Source: Litchfieldella anticariensis FP35 = DSM 16096
GTDB lineage: Bacteria > Pseudomonadota > Gammaproteobacteria > Pseudomonadales > Halomonadaceae
Direction of reading: 5' to 3'
Assembly (NCBI RefSeq): GCF_000409775.1
Contig: NZ_KE332388.1
Coordinates: 613,497 to 677,496 of the forward strand
DNA: 64,000 nt
In this document: positions 23,707 to 33,060 of the stretch, piece by piece
Numbering within the stretch: position 1 is the stretch's first letter
How the letters are laid out: each line of letters begins with the position of its first letter
Made by a program: the position numbers and the translations under genes
Notes under the pieces: generated by a model
What the model was told of the DNA's origin: nothing
The model's database searches: none
The model's input: only the letters and a program-made list of their open reading frames with translations

Positions 23707-25779
23707 TTAGAAGTCCTTGCAAAGGCGCAGGGCATCATATATCGCCGCATGCGTATTGCGCGGCGCCGTGCAATCGCCCAACCGGAACAGCAGGAAGCCT
23801 TCACCCTCTTCCGCCAGGCACGGTTGCGGCTGGATGGCGTACAGCGCGTCGACATCGATCTGCCCGCGGTTACGCGACTGCTCCTTGAGTGCGTAATAAA
23901 GCGCCTCATCGGGACGCACACCATTCTCGACCACGACCTGGTCGACCACCCGCTCTTCCAGGGCGCCGGTGTACTCGTTTTCGAGCACCGCCACCAACGA
24001 GTCACCCTCGCGATAGACCTTATGCAGTGCCAGATCGGAGGTCATGATCACCTCCTTCTCGTAGAGGCTGCGGTAATAGGTCGGGAAGGTGGTGCCACCC
24101 ACCGCCGCACCCGGCTTGATGTCGTCGGTGACGATCTCCACCTTGGCGCCCTTGTCGGCCAGGTAGTCCGCAGCCGAGACACCGGAGAATTCACAGATGG
24201 TGTCGTAGATCAGCACATTCTTGCCCGGCTCAATGGCGCCGCTAAGGATGTCCCAGGTACTCACCACCAGGCTTTCTTCGGGATTCTCGGAATAGCCCCA
24301 CTCGGGGAATTGCGAGAGGAACGGCTGGCCACCGGTGGCCAATACCACGATATCCGGACGCAGGTCGGCGATCGTCGCCTCGTCAGCCCGAGTGCCCAGG
24401 CGCAGGTCGACGTTCAGGCGCGCCAGCTCGAGCTGGTACCAGCGGGTGATACCGGCGATCTGGTCGCGTTGCGGCGCCTTCGAAGCGAGGGTGATTTGTC
24501 CACCCAGGCTGCCCTCGGCCTCGAACAGAGTCACCTCATGACCGCGCTCGGCTGCCACTCGTGCTGCTTCCATACCACCGGGACCACCGCCGACCACCAC
24601 TACCTTGCGCTTGGGGCCTTCGCTCTTCTCGATGATATGCGGTAGCCCCATGTACTCGCGGGAGGTCGCGGCGTTCTGGATGCACAGCACGTCCAGCCCC
24701 TGGTACTGACGGTCGATGCAGTAGTTGGCCCCTACGCACTGCTTGATCTGGTCCACCTGGTCCATCTTGATCTTGGCAATGAAGTGCGGGTCGGCAATAT
24801 GCGCACGCGTCATGCCGACCAGGTCGACATAGCCACCTTCCAGGATGCGCTGGGCCTGATTGGGATCCTTGATGTTCTGAGCATGGATCACCGGCACGCT
24901 GACCACTTCCTTGATGCCCGCCGCCAGGTGCAGGAACGGCTCCGGCGGATAGGACATGTTAGGAATCACGTTGGCCAGGGTGTTGTGGGTATCGCAGCCC
25001 GAACCGATCACACCGAAGAAGTCGACCATGCCAGTGGCATCGTAGTAGGCCGCGATCTGCTTCATGTCCTCATGCGTCAAACCATCCGGGTGGAACTCGT
25101 CGCCACAGATACGCATGCCGACCACGAAGTCATCGCCGACCTCGGCGCGCACCGCCTTGAGCACTTCCATGCCAAAACGCATGCGATTCTCGAAGCTGCC
25201 GCCCCACTCGTCGGTACGCTTGTTGACGCGCGGGCTCCAGAACTGGTCAATCAGGTGCTGGTGCACGGCCGAGAGTTCGACCCCATCCAGGCCACCCTCT
25301 TTCGCTCGCCGCGCCGCCTGGGCAAAGTCACCGATGATGCGCCAGATCTCTTCTTCTTCGATGGTCTTGCAGGTCGAACGGTGCACCGGCTCGCGTATCC
25401 CCGAAGGCGACAGCAAGGTAGACCAGTTATAGCCATCCCAGCGAGAACGGCGTCCCATGTGGGTGATCTGGATCATGATCTTGCCACCGTGCTTGTGCAC
25501 GGCATCCGCCAGGTTCTGGAAGTGCGGAATAATGCGGTCGGTGGCCAGGTTGACCGAACTCCACCAGGCCTGGGGGCTGTCGATGGAGACGACCGACGAG
25601 CCACCACAGATGCAGAGTCCACAGCCGCCCTTGGCCTTTTCTTCGTAATACTTGACGTAGCGCTCGGTGGTCATGCCGCCATCAGTGGCATAGACCTCGG
25701 CGTGGGCGGTGCTCACCACGCGGTTGCGGATGGTCAGCTTGCCGATCTCGATCGGCTGGAATAGTGCTTCGAATGCCAT
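23707..25779 (-). CDS. dgcA: Dimethylglycine demethylase subunit DgcA (Old-Yellow-Enzyme/NADH:flavin type)
   Basis: The product has 690 residues. The N-terminal FMN barrel (about 1-370) belongs to the Old Yellow Enzyme family; residues such as ITHMGRRSRWDG and GVELSAVHQHLIDQF match trimethylamine-dehydrogenase-like members. A Cys-rich link with CVGANYCIDR and CIQN (about 335-360) can bind 4Fe-4S. The C-terminal half is an FAD/NAD-type dinucleotide-binding region starting VVVVGGGPGGMEAARVAAERG (near 383-403). Known role: demethylates dimethylglycine to sarcosine, releasing formaldehyde. The start follows GAGGACC, 12 bp after the DUF5943 gene. Gene order matches Pseudomonas PA5396-PA5401. Confidence 0.95.
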   Translation of the reverse strand: MAFEALFQPIEIGKLTIRNRVVSTAHAEVYATDGGMTTERYVKYYEEKAKGGCGLCICGGSSVVSIDSPQAWWSSVNLATDRIIPHFQNLADAVHKHGGKIMIQITHMGRRSRWDGYNWSTLLSPSGIREPVHRSTCKTIEEEEIWRIIGDFAQAARRAKEGGLDGVELSAVHQHLIDQFWSPRVNKRTDEWGGSFENRMRFGMEVLKAVRAEVGDDFVVGMRICGDEFHPDGLTHEDMKQIAAYYDATGMVDFFGVIGSGCDTHNTLANVIPNMSYPPEPFLHLAAGIKEVVSVPVIHAQNIKDPNQAQRILEGGYVDLVGMTRAHIADPHFIAKIKMDQVDQIKQCVGANYCIDRQYQGLDVLCIQNAATSREYMGLPHIIEKSEGPKRKVVVVGGGPGGMEAARVAAERGHEVTLFEAEGSLGGQITLASKAPQRDQIAGITRWYQLELARLNVDLRLGTRADEATIADLRPDIVVLATGGQPFLSQFPEWGYSENPEESLVVSTWDILSGAIEPGKNVLIYDTICEFSGVSAADYLADKGAKVEIVTDDIKPGAAVGGTTFPTYYRSLYEKEVIMTSDLALHKVYREGDSLVAVLENEYTGALEERVVDQVVVENGVRPDEALYYALKEQSRNRGQIDVDALYAIQPQPCLAEEGEGFLLFRLGDCTAPRNTHAAIYDALRLCKDF

Positions 25780-25791
25780 GATGAACGGTCC

Positions 25792-26340
25792 TCAGCCCTG
25801 CGAGTGGGATGAAATCGGCTTGGTGATGAAATAGCCCACGTCGTAGCCTTCCTCGGCAGCGCTTTGGGTCTGCTCGGCCACGGTACGTAATGAGCTGCCC
25901 CGGGCACTCAGGATCTGATCCATGGCCCCAGCGAACCAGCCGGTGAACATGTACTCGACCTTGCGTCCCACCTTGCCCAGTTGGTACACGAAGGCACTGT
26001 GTTCGAGGCGCACGCGGACGGTACCCGCGTCGAGATCGATCTCCTCGGTAATGAACTTGCCCCAGCCACGCTGGGACAGACGCTTCATGTAGTGCTCGAA
26101 TACCGCTTCACCTTCCAACCCATGCAGCTCGGCTTCCTTTTCGCACCAATGCCAGGCGCTCTTGTAACCGGCGTGATAGAGAATCTCGGCATACTTTTCG
26201 GCACCCAATGCTTCTTCTACCGCGACATGATTATTGATGAAGAAGTGCCGCGGCACGTAAAGCATGGGCAAAGCGTCAGTGGTCCAGACGCCGGTTTCGC
26301 TGTCCACTTCGATGGGCAGTTCGGGAGCCATTTTGGTCAC
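25792..26340 (-). CDS. DUF5943 protein of the dimethylglycine operon
   Basis: The product has 182 residues. I choose the GTG at 26340 because GAGGA lies 8 bases upstream; an ATG three codons later has poorer spacing. It is a V4R/DUF5943-like alpha-beta protein (NNHVAVEEALGAEKYAEILYHAGYKSAWHWCEKEAELHG and YMFTGWFAGAMDQILSARG) homologous to Pseudomonas PA5397, which sits in the same place in the dgc operon. Its function is unknown. The sequences upstream of 26340 in the same frame come from a 7-bp tandem repeat and are non-coding. Confidence 0.85.
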   Translation of the reverse strand: MTKMAPELPIEVDSETGVWTTDALPMLYVPRHFFINNHVAVEEALGAEKYAEILYHAGYKSAWHWCEKEAELHGLEGEAVFEHYMKRLSQRGWGKFITEEIDLDAGTVRVRLEHSAFVYQLGKVGRKVEYMFTGWFAGAMDQILSARGSSLRTVAEQTQSAAEEGYDVGYFITKPISSHSQG

Positions 26341-26370
26341 AGTCGTTTTCCTCGGATAATAGTTGTTTGA

Positions 26371-26430
26371 TTCGAGCTTCGAGCTTCGAGCTTCGAGCTT
26401 CGAGCTTCGAGCTTCGAGCTTCGAGCTTCG
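26371..26430. repeat. 7-bp tandem repeat (TTCGAGC, about 8.6 copies)
   Basis: Eight perfect copies of TTCGAGC run from 26371 to 26426, followed by TTCG. The tract lies between the dipeptidase stop and the DUF5943 start, about 30 bases upstream of the chosen GTG. Because the unit is 7 bases, changes of copy number alter spacing and frame. No gene crosses it. Confidence 0.95.
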
Positions 26431-26477
26431 CCAGTAGTGTTGCTTACTGCTCGTAGCCCGTGACTCGTAGCTGGCCG

Positions 26478-27455
26478 TCATTCGCCCCAGACGTCTTTCA
26501 AAACCCGCACCCAGTTCTCGCCCATGATCTTGCGCACCACGGACTCGCTAAAGCCGCGACGCAGAAGCGCCTCGGTGAGATTGGGGAACTCGCCGACAGT
26601 GCGGATGCCTTCGGGATTGATGATCTTGCCGAAACTGGTCAGGCGACGGGCATAGCCCTTGTCGTGGGTCAGCCACTCGAAGAAATCCTTGCCATGACCC
26701 TGGGTGAAGTCGGTGCCGATGCCGATGGCATCCTCACCGACGATGTTCATCACGTATTCGATGGCCTCGACGTAGTCGTCGACAGTGGCGTCGATGCCGG
26801 CACGCAGGAAGGGAGTGAACATGGTCACGCCAACGAAGCCACCGTGATCGGCGATGAACTTGAGTTCTTCGTCGGACTTGTTACGCGGATGCTCCTTGAG
26901 ACCGGATGGCAGACAATGGGAGTAGCAAACCGGCTTCTTCGATTCGAGAATCACTTCCTCGGAAGTCTTGGCGCCGACATGCGACAGGTCGCACATGATG
27001 CCAACCCGATTCATTTCAGCGACGATCTCGCGACCGAAACCGGACAGACCGCCATCGCGCTCGTAGCAACCGGTGCCTACCAGATTCTGGGTGTTGTAGC
27101 ACATCTGCACGATGCCTACGCCGAGTTGCTTGAATATCTCGACATAGCCGATCTGGTCTTCGAAGGCATGGGCATTCTGGAAACCGTAGAGGATGCCGGT
27201 CTTGCCTTCCTCCTTGGCACGAGTGATATCCGCTGTGGTCCGCACCGGGAGCACCAGGTCGCTGCACTCGGCCATCAAGGCATTGGACTTGACGATATTG
27301 TCGACGGTCGCCTGGAAGCCTTCCCACACGGAGACGGTGCAGTTGGCAGCGGTCAAGCCTCCGAGGCGCATGTCCTCGAACAGCTCGCGGCTCCACTTGG
27401 CGATGATCAGGCCATCGATGACGATGGCGTCGTTATGCAGCTCTAGAGGGGTCAT
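26478..27455 (-). CDS. Membrane-dipeptidase-family protein of the dimethylglycine operon
   Basis: The product has 325 residues from ATG 27455 (CCGGAGCTGACC ribosome site; 27491 would also open the frame). It belongs to the renal dipeptidase family, an amidohydrolase fold: DGLIIAKWSRELFEDM at the start, DLSHVG near 162 and CYSHCLPSG near 181 with metal-binding His residues, and GIGTDFTQGHG near 257. It matches Pseudomonas PA5396, the first gene of the same operon. Although called dipeptidase, its substrate in dimethylglycine metabolism is unproven. No signal peptide is present, so it is cytoplasmic despite the family name. Confidence 0.88.
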   Translation of the reverse strand: MTPLELHNDAIVIDGLIIAKWSRELFEDMRLGGLTAANCTVSVWEGFQATVDNIVKSNALMAECSDLVLPVRTTADITRAKEEGKTGILYGFQNAHAFEDQIGYVEIFKQLGVGIVQMCYNTQNLVGTGCYERDGGLSGFGREIVAEMNRVGIMCDLSHVGAKTSEEVILESKKPVCYSHCLPSGLKEHPRNKSDEELKFIADHGGFVGVTMFTPFLRAGIDATVDDYVEAIEYVMNIVGEDAIGIGTDFTQGHGKDFFEWLTHDKGYARRLTSFGKIINPEGIRTVGEFPNLTEALLRRGFSESVVRKIMGENWVRVLKDVWGE

Positions 27456-27595
27456 GGTCAGCTCCGGGCAAGTGACAATGCTCAATGACATCTTGCCGGC
27501 AGCATATCCCTCGCCCCCCTTGTCACGACGCTTGGAAACGACCGGGAAAATTCCAAAAACGTCACGCGTGTCGCAATCGCGACGACAGAGACCAC
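27456..27595 (-). promoter_or_regulatory. Promoter region of the dimethylglycine operon with an inverted repeat
   Basis: The sequence TGTCGCAATCGCGACGACA (27569-27587) contains the perfect inverted repeat GTCGC-N4-GCGAC (27570-27583). It lies about 115 bases upstream of the first gene of the operon. TGTCGCA also appears twice upstream of gbdR. It is a candidate GbdR site; identification is inference. Confidence 0.5.
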
Positions 27596-28300
27596 TTAGA
27601 GTCGTTCGAGATAGGAATGGCCACCCAGATTCTGCATCTGCCGGCGAATCCAGGCGCTGCGTTGCACCACATGAGAGTTGGGACGTGAAGCGCTCCAGCC
27701 ACGGGGGTTGGGCAGGATGGCGGCCAAGCGGCTGGCTTGGGCCTGGGTGAGTTGGCTGGCCGACACGCCGAAATAGTGCTGAGCCGCCGCTTCCAGGCCG
27801 AACACGCCGTTATCCCATTCGACGATATTGAGATAGACCTCGAGGATACGCTCCTTGGGCCATAGCAACTCGATTAGCACCGTGAACCAGGCTTCCAGCC
27901 CCTTGCGCACCCAATTCCGCCCAGTCCATAGGAACAGGTTCTTGGCAGTTTGCTGGCTGATGGTGCTGGCGCCACGCAACTTGCCACCATTACGACTGGC
28001 CTCCCAAGCACGCTGTATCTCATCGACATCAAACCCTCGATGGTGAGGGAAGCGCTGATCCTCGGCAGCAATGACCGCCAGCTTGGCATTGTCGGATAGC
28101 TCCGACCACGGGCGCCAGCGGTGCTCGATAGTGATCGGCTCACGTGCCACCCAGGACTGTATCTTGCGCTCGACCATCACCATGGAACCGAATACGGGGA
28201 CAATCCGGAATAGCAATACCAGCAATATCGACAATGCGACGAAACCGGCCAGGCCGAGTAGCAGTACGCGCAACGTTCTGCGCCACCAATCCTGCATCAT
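27596..28300 (-). CDS. mtgA: Monofunctional peptidoglycan transglycosylase
   Basis: The product has 234 residues. One N-terminal membrane anchor (about 9-33) is followed by a GT51 domain. Catalytic motifs: EDQRFPHHRGFD (catalytic Glu), RGASTISQQTAKNLFLW, WPKERILEVYLNIVEWDNGVFGLEAAAQHYF. It polymerises glycan strands from lipid II at the inner membrane and lacks a penicillin-binding domain. It lies between gbdR and the dimethylglycine operon on the same strand and is probably independent of them. Confidence 0.95.
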   Translation of the reverse strand: MMQDWWRRTLRVLLLGLAGFVALSILLVLLFRIVPVFGSMVMVERKIQSWVAREPITIEHRWRPWSELSDNAKLAVIAAEDQRFPHHRGFDVDEIQRAWEASRNGGKLRGASTISQQTAKNLFLWTGRNWVRKGLEAWFTVLIELLWPKERILEVYLNIVEWDNGVFGLEAAAQHYFGVSASQLTQAQASRLAAILPNPRGWSASRPNSHVVQRSAWIRRQMQNLGGHSYLERL

Positions 28301-28357
28301 GAAGTAGCCTTCAGTGATAACCGAGCGATTTTTGGAAATTGGCCCAGTATAACAGTA

Positions 28358-28382
28358 CCGCGCCCCGAAAATCGGGGCGCGG
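28358..28382 (-). terminator. Terminator hairpin of gbdR
   Basis: CCGCGCCCCGA (28358-28368), loop AAA and TCGGGGCGCGG (28372-28382) form a perfect 11-bp GC-rich stem 27 bases after the gbdR stop. Read on the minus strand it is followed by TACTGTTATACTGG, so the U-tail is short. Confidence 0.7.
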
Positions 28383-28408
28383 CATCGACACAGGATGGTT
28401 CATGGAGC

Positions 28409-29542
28409 CTATAGAGGAACACTGGCGTAGGTCGGCTCTCCCTGGGCCTGGGCCAATGCCAGCACGGCACTGGATACTAGATCCTGTGACGGCGCCTCGA
28501 CCTGCGTATGCTTAAGCAGGGCGCCCTGCTCGGCACCCAAGGGCACGCTGCGCGTGGTTTTGCCACCAATGCCCAGCCGTTCGTCACGCGGCGGAATGCC
28601 AAAGTACTCGCGATAGCACTTGGAGAAGTGCGGGGTAGAGACGAAGCCGCAAGCCGACGCCACCTCGATGATCGACATCGGGGTCTGCTTGAGCAACTGG
28701 CGCGCGCGAGTGAGGCGCAACTTGAGGTAATAGCGTGACGGCGAGCAATGCAGGTATTTCTGAAATAGCCGCTCGAGTTGGCGCCGCGATACATCGACGT
28801 AATGTGCCAGTTCGTCGAGGCCAATGGGTTCTTCCAGGTTGGCTTCCATCAGCGCGACGATCTCCAACAGTTTGGGTTGAGTGGTGCCCAGAACATGCTT
28901 GAGCGGTACCCGTTGCTGGTCCTGTTCGCCGCGCACGCGGTCGTAGATGAACATTTCCGAGATGCCCGCCGACAGCTCACGACCGTGGTCACGGCTGATC
29001 AGGTTGAGCATCATGTCGAGCGGCGCCGTACCGCCGGACGATGTAGCCCGATCACGATCGATGGAGAACAGCCGGGTGGTCAATGCGACGCGAGGGAATG
29101 CCTCCTGCATGGCAGCCAGGCATTCCCAGTGAATGCTGGTTTCGTAGCCGTCCAGCAACCCGGCCTTGGCCAGTGCCCAGCTACCGGTACACACCGACCC
29201 CAAGCGACGTGACAAGCGTGCTTGGGACTGCAACCAGATGACATGTTCGCGTTGCACGCTGCGGTTCGGACCCACTCCGCCACAGACGATCACCATGTCC
29301 AGCGCCAGGGGGACGGCGGTGGAAGCATCCGGCGTGACCTGAAGGCCATCGCTGGCACGTACTGGTGCACCATCCAAACTCAACGTATACCAGCGATATA
29401 GCTCACGGCCGGCCAGTTGATTGGCCATGCGTAGCGGCTCAATGGCCGACGCCAAGGAAATCAGGGTGAAATTGTCCAGCAACAGGAAGCCCAATGTTTG
29501 GGGAGCTGGGGACGAACGGGATGCATCGGGAGTGATTGCCAT
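28409..29542 (-). CDS. gbdR: GbdR-type AraC-family regulator of betaine catabolism (GATase1-like)
   Basis: The product has 377 residues. The N-terminal DJ-1/PfpI-like ligand domain (about 15-200) contains the SVCTGSWALAKAGLLDG nucleophile-elbow region. The C-terminal AraC helix-turn-helix pair (about 228-325) includes LDELAHYVDVSRRQLERLFQKY and EVASACGFVSTPHFSKCYREYFG. Pseudomonas GbdR responds to glycine betaine and dimethylglycine and activates gbcAB, dgcAB, sarcosine oxidase and related genes; gene neighbourhood and architecture fit. It has a GGAG ribosome site 9 bases before ATG. I assign it by similarity and context. CdhR-like carnitine or choline regulators share this architecture. Confidence 0.88.
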   Translation of the reverse strand: MAITPDASRSSPAPQTLGFLLLDNFTLISLASAIEPLRMANQLAGRELYRWYTLSLDGAPVRASDGLQVTPDASTAVPLALDMVIVCGGVGPNRSVQREHVIWLQSQARLSRRLGSVCTGSWALAKAGLLDGYETSIHWECLAAMQEAFPRVALTTRLFSIDRDRATSSGGTAPLDMMLNLISRDHGRELSAGISEMFIYDRVRGEQDQQRVPLKHVLGTTQPKLLEIVALMEANLEEPIGLDELAHYVDVSRRQLERLFQKYLHCSPSRYYLKLRLTRARQLLKQTPMSIIEVASACGFVSTPHFSKCYREYFGIPPRDERLGIGGKTTRSVPLGAEQGALLKHTQVEAPSQDLVSSAVLALAQAQGEPTYASVPL

Positions 29543-29874
29543 TGGGGATACTCCTGCACGGTTGGTCTGTTACGACCGTCGAGTGCAACTCGACGACCTC
29601 TGTTGTCGTTGTTAGATGCGCTATACGACCTGAGACCGCCGATTACGAGCCATCCATCGTTCTCGTGTGTCGCAGTCAGGCAAGTTCTGCTGGCAATGTA
29701 ATCCTTGTGTCGCATTTTGACATGACAAATTTATCTATCGACTAGCAACCGAACATTGCACATAGACAATGACGTCGTATATGAATATGCCGGAGTCGTC
29801 TGAAAGCATAAAAACGGCAATAAAAAAGCGCCGACGAGGCGGCGCTTGATTCGAACCGGATCATCCAGAGCCTG
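29543..29874 (-). promoter_or_regulatory. Upstream region of gbdR with two TGTCGCA words
   Basis: The 332-bp gap has TGTGTCGCAG at about 29666-29675 and TGTGTCGCAT at about 29706-29715, spaced exactly 40 bp apart. TGTCGCA recurs upstream of the dimethylglycine operon and its complement upstream of the EamA gene. It may be autoregulatory. The stretch also contains the fghA terminator (29826-29847). No small gene is evident. Confidence 0.45.
29826..29847 (-). terminator. Rho-independent terminator of fghA
   Basis: AAGCGCCG (29826-29833) pairs with CGGCGCTT (29840-29847) around a 6-base loop. On the minus strand the stem is followed by a T-run (TTTTTTATT). It lies 28 bases past the fghA stop. 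Confidence 0.85.
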
Positions 29875-30732
29875 TCACCCGCTGTCGCGCAGCCGTTCGG
29901 CGTGATAGCGCAAGTGGTCTTCAATGAAGGTGGCAATGAAAAAATAGCTATGATCGTAGCCAGGCTGGCGGCGCAGGGTCAGTGGGTGATCGTGATCGGC
30001 ACACACCGCCTCAAGCCGCTCGGGACGCAATTGTTCCTCGAGGAAATCGTCGGCTTCACCTTGATCGATGAACAGCGGCTGGCGCGAAGCTCCCTTGACC
30101 ACTAATTCGCAGGCATCGTACTGAGTCCAAGCACCGGGATCATCGCCCAGATAGTTGGAGAAAGCTTTCTGCCCCCAAGGGCAAGTACTGGGATTGACGA
30201 TTGGCGAGAAGGCAGACACCGCACTGTAGCGCCCTGGATGGCGCAGCGCCATGATCAGCGCCCCATGACCTCCCATGGAGTGGCCACTGATCGACTCTCG
30301 ACCATTGACCGGGAAGTGCTGGCGCACGACCGAAGGCAATTCATCGGCAACATAGTCATACATGCGATAGTGCTTCGCCCATGGCTCCTGAGTGGCATTG
30401 ACATAGAAGCCTGCGCCGGAGCCGAAGTCGTAACTGTCATGCTCACCGGGTAGATCCAAACCGCGTGGGCTGGTATCGGGGCACACGATAGCGATGCCGA
30501 GCTCGGCGGCCACGCGCTGCGCCCCTGCCTTCTGCATGAAATTCTCGTCAGTACAGGTCAATCCTGACAGCCACCACATCAGCGGTACCCGCTCATTCTC
30601 GGCCTGAGGCGGCAAGTAGATGGCAAAGATCATCTCGCAGTCCAACGCCCGAGAGTGATGCTTGTATCGTTTCAGCCACCCACCGAAGCTCTTGTTGGCA
30701 GAAACTAATGAAAGCGATTCGGACATGGTCAT
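29875..30732 (-). CDS. fghA: S-formylglutathione hydrolase
   Basis: The product has 285 residues and is an alpha/beta hydrolase of the esterase D type. The nucleophile elbow GHSMGGHGAL holds the catalytic Ser (about 151), the Asp is probably in the segment FIDQGEADDFLEEQL, and the His lies in GYDHSYFFI. It releases formate and glutathione from S-formylglutathione, the second step after FrmA. The start ATG is preceded by TAGGAGTCGCC. The gene lies 80 bp downstream of frmA and is probably in the same transcript, separated by a small hairpin (30754-30777). Confidence 0.95.
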   Translation of the reverse strand: MTMSESLSLVSANKSFGGWLKRYKHHSRALDCEMIFAIYLPPQAENERVPLMWWLSGLTCTDENFMQKAGAQRVAAELGIAIVCPDTSPRGLDLPGEHDSYDFGSGAGFYVNATQEPWAKHYRMYDYVADELPSVVRQHFPVNGRESISGHSMGGHGALIMALRHPGRYSAVSAFSPIVNPSTCPWGQKAFSNYLGDDPGAWTQYDACELVVKGASRQPLFIDQGEADDFLEEQLRPERLEAVCADHDHPLTLRRQPGYDHSYFFIATFIEDHLRYHAERLRDSG

Positions 30733-30753
30733 GGCGACTCCTATTCCAACCCA

Positions 30754-30777
30754 CCGTCCCTGCGGTCACAGGGACGG
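30754..30777 (-). terminator. Hairpin between frmA and fghA
   Basis: CCGTCCCTG (30754-30762) pairs with CAGGGACGG (30769-30777) around a 6-base loop in the gap between the two genes. No U-tail follows. It may mark an mRNA processing or stabilising site, or weak termination inside the operon. Confidence 0.45.
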
Positions 30778-30812
30778 CCGGCCAACGGTGTTCATGCTTC
30801 GATTACCGTGGC

Positions 30813-32018
<1,206 letters not shown>

Positions 32019-32063
32019 CTAGGCGAGCCCACGTTCCAGAATAAACCGAGTTAGACTCATAAG

Positions 32064-32085
32064 ATTATTGCCTGTCAGCAATAAT
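32064..32085. promoter_or_regulatory. LysR-type operator-like inverted repeat
   Basis: ATTATTGC-CTGTCA-GCAATAAT is a perfect 8-base inverted repeat (32064-32085), which contains a T-N11-A core. It stands 6 bases upstream of the AAGGAG ribosome site of the LysR gene and in the shared region with frmA. This fits autoregulation plus control of the divergent gene. Confidence 0.65.
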
Positions 32086-32105
32086 TAAGAAGGAGAACGA
32101 TAAGC

Positions 32106-32996
32106 ATGCATCGCTGGGATCGTATTGAGGCTTTTACTGAAGTGGTCCGCTTGGGCACCTTTTCCGCAGCGGCACGCCATCTCAAGGTCTCCAACTCGCA
32201 TGTCAGCCGCCTGGTCGGCCAACTCGAAAACCAGTTGGATACACAGTTGCTGTACCGCACTACGCGCCAGATACGTCTGACCGACGCCGGTGCACTCTAC
32301 TACGAGCACTGTCGTCACTTGCTCGACGGCTTCCGCGAGGCTGAAGCCGCCATCAACGACCTGCAAACCAAACCCAAGGGGGTGCTCAAGCTAACCTCGG
32401 CAACGACCTTCGGCGAACGCTATATCGCCCCACTGGTCAACGACTTCCAGTGCTTACACCCACAGCTCGAAGTGTTGATGCATTTCACCAACCGCCAAGT
32501 GGAATTGATCGATGAAGGCTATGACATCGCGATTCGCATGGGTGTGCTCAGAGACTCGACCCTGATCGCCCGACGCTTGTGTGGACGCCGTGAATACGTG
32601 GTTGGTTCCAGAGCCTATTTCGAACAGGTTCCGCGCCCACACTCGGTAGCGGAATTAGCCAACCACCGCTGTCTAATTGGCTCTCGCGACAATTGGCTAT
32701 TCGAAATCAATGGCCAACGCCGCGAGGTCCGTATCCATGGACACTGGCAAGCCAACTCCGGGCCGGCCATCCTGGATGCCGCGTTGAAGGGTCTGGGGGT
32801 GGCTCAATTGCCGGACTACTATGTCGAACCCTATTTGCAAACAGGGGAATTGATCTCGGTACTGGATGCCTTTCAACACCCTGACACCGCTGTATGGGCC
32901 GTCTATCCCCGTCATCGGCATCTATCGCCCAAGGTACGCCAGTTCGTCGACTTCCTGGTCGCACATATCGGCGAGACGCTGCCAAGCAAGCGGTGA
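32106..32996 (+). CDS. LysR-family transcriptional regulator, divergent from frmA
   Basis: The product has 296 residues. The winged helix-turn-helix (about 1-62) contains FSAAARHLKVSNSHVSRLVGQLENQL and TDAGALYYEHC. The effector-binding domain (about 88-290) has the typical LysR fold, of the AaeR/DsdC-like group. The AAGGAGAAC ribosome site precedes the ATG. LysR regulators usually control the divergent gene, so frmA/fghA regulation by formaldehyde-related signals is a reasonable hypothesis. The effector is unknown. Confidence 0.9.
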   Translation: MHRWDRIEAFTEVVRLGTFSAAARHLKVSNSHVSRLVGQLENQLDTQLLYRTTRQIRLTDAGALYYEHCRHLLDGFREAEAAINDLQTKPKGVLKLTSATTFGERYIAPLVNDFQCLHPQLEVLMHFTNRQVELIDEGYDIAIRMGVLRDSTLIARRLCGRREYVVGSRAYFEQVPRPHSVAELANHRCLIGSRDNWLFEINGQRREVRIHGHWQANSGPAILDAALKGLGVAQLPDYYVEPYLQTGELISVLDAFQHPDTAVWAVYPRHRHLSPKVRQFVDFLVAHIGETLPSKR

Positions 32997-33012
32997 AGAT
33001 CAACTAAAAAAA

Positions 33013-33030
33013 GGGCGCCGTTAGGCGCCC
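33013..33030 (-). terminator. Intrinsic terminator of sdaA
   Basis: GGGCGCC (33013-33019), loop GTTA and GGCGCCC (33024-33030) form a stem followed on the minus strand by TTTTTTTAG. It also lies just past the LysR stop (32996), so it may serve both convergent genes. Confidence 0.85.
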
Positions 33031-33060
33031 AAGTAGGGTTGATACGAGAGAGAAACTGGT

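Noticed and set aside
23486..23722. 78-codon minus-strand frame in the dgcA-dgcB gap
   Set aside because: It starts inside the end of dgcA, has no ribosome site and reads through two stem-loops. Composition is Arg/Pro/Ala-rich without a known fold.
23329..24645. 438-codon plus-strand open frame over dgcA/dgcB
   Set aside because: It crosses the ends of two well-conserved minus-strand genes and the structured gap. It has low-complexity, Arg/His-rich composition typical of antisense frames.
26371..26430. CRISPR or attachment-site interpretation of the TTCGAGC repeat
   Set aside because: Units are contiguous without spacers and no cas genes or integrase are near.
26341..26481. N-terminal extension of the DUF5943 protein across the tandem repeat
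   Set aside because: The extra residues are translated 7-bp repeats (SSKLEAR units) and would change frame with every slippage event. The GTG at 26340 has a proper ribosome site.
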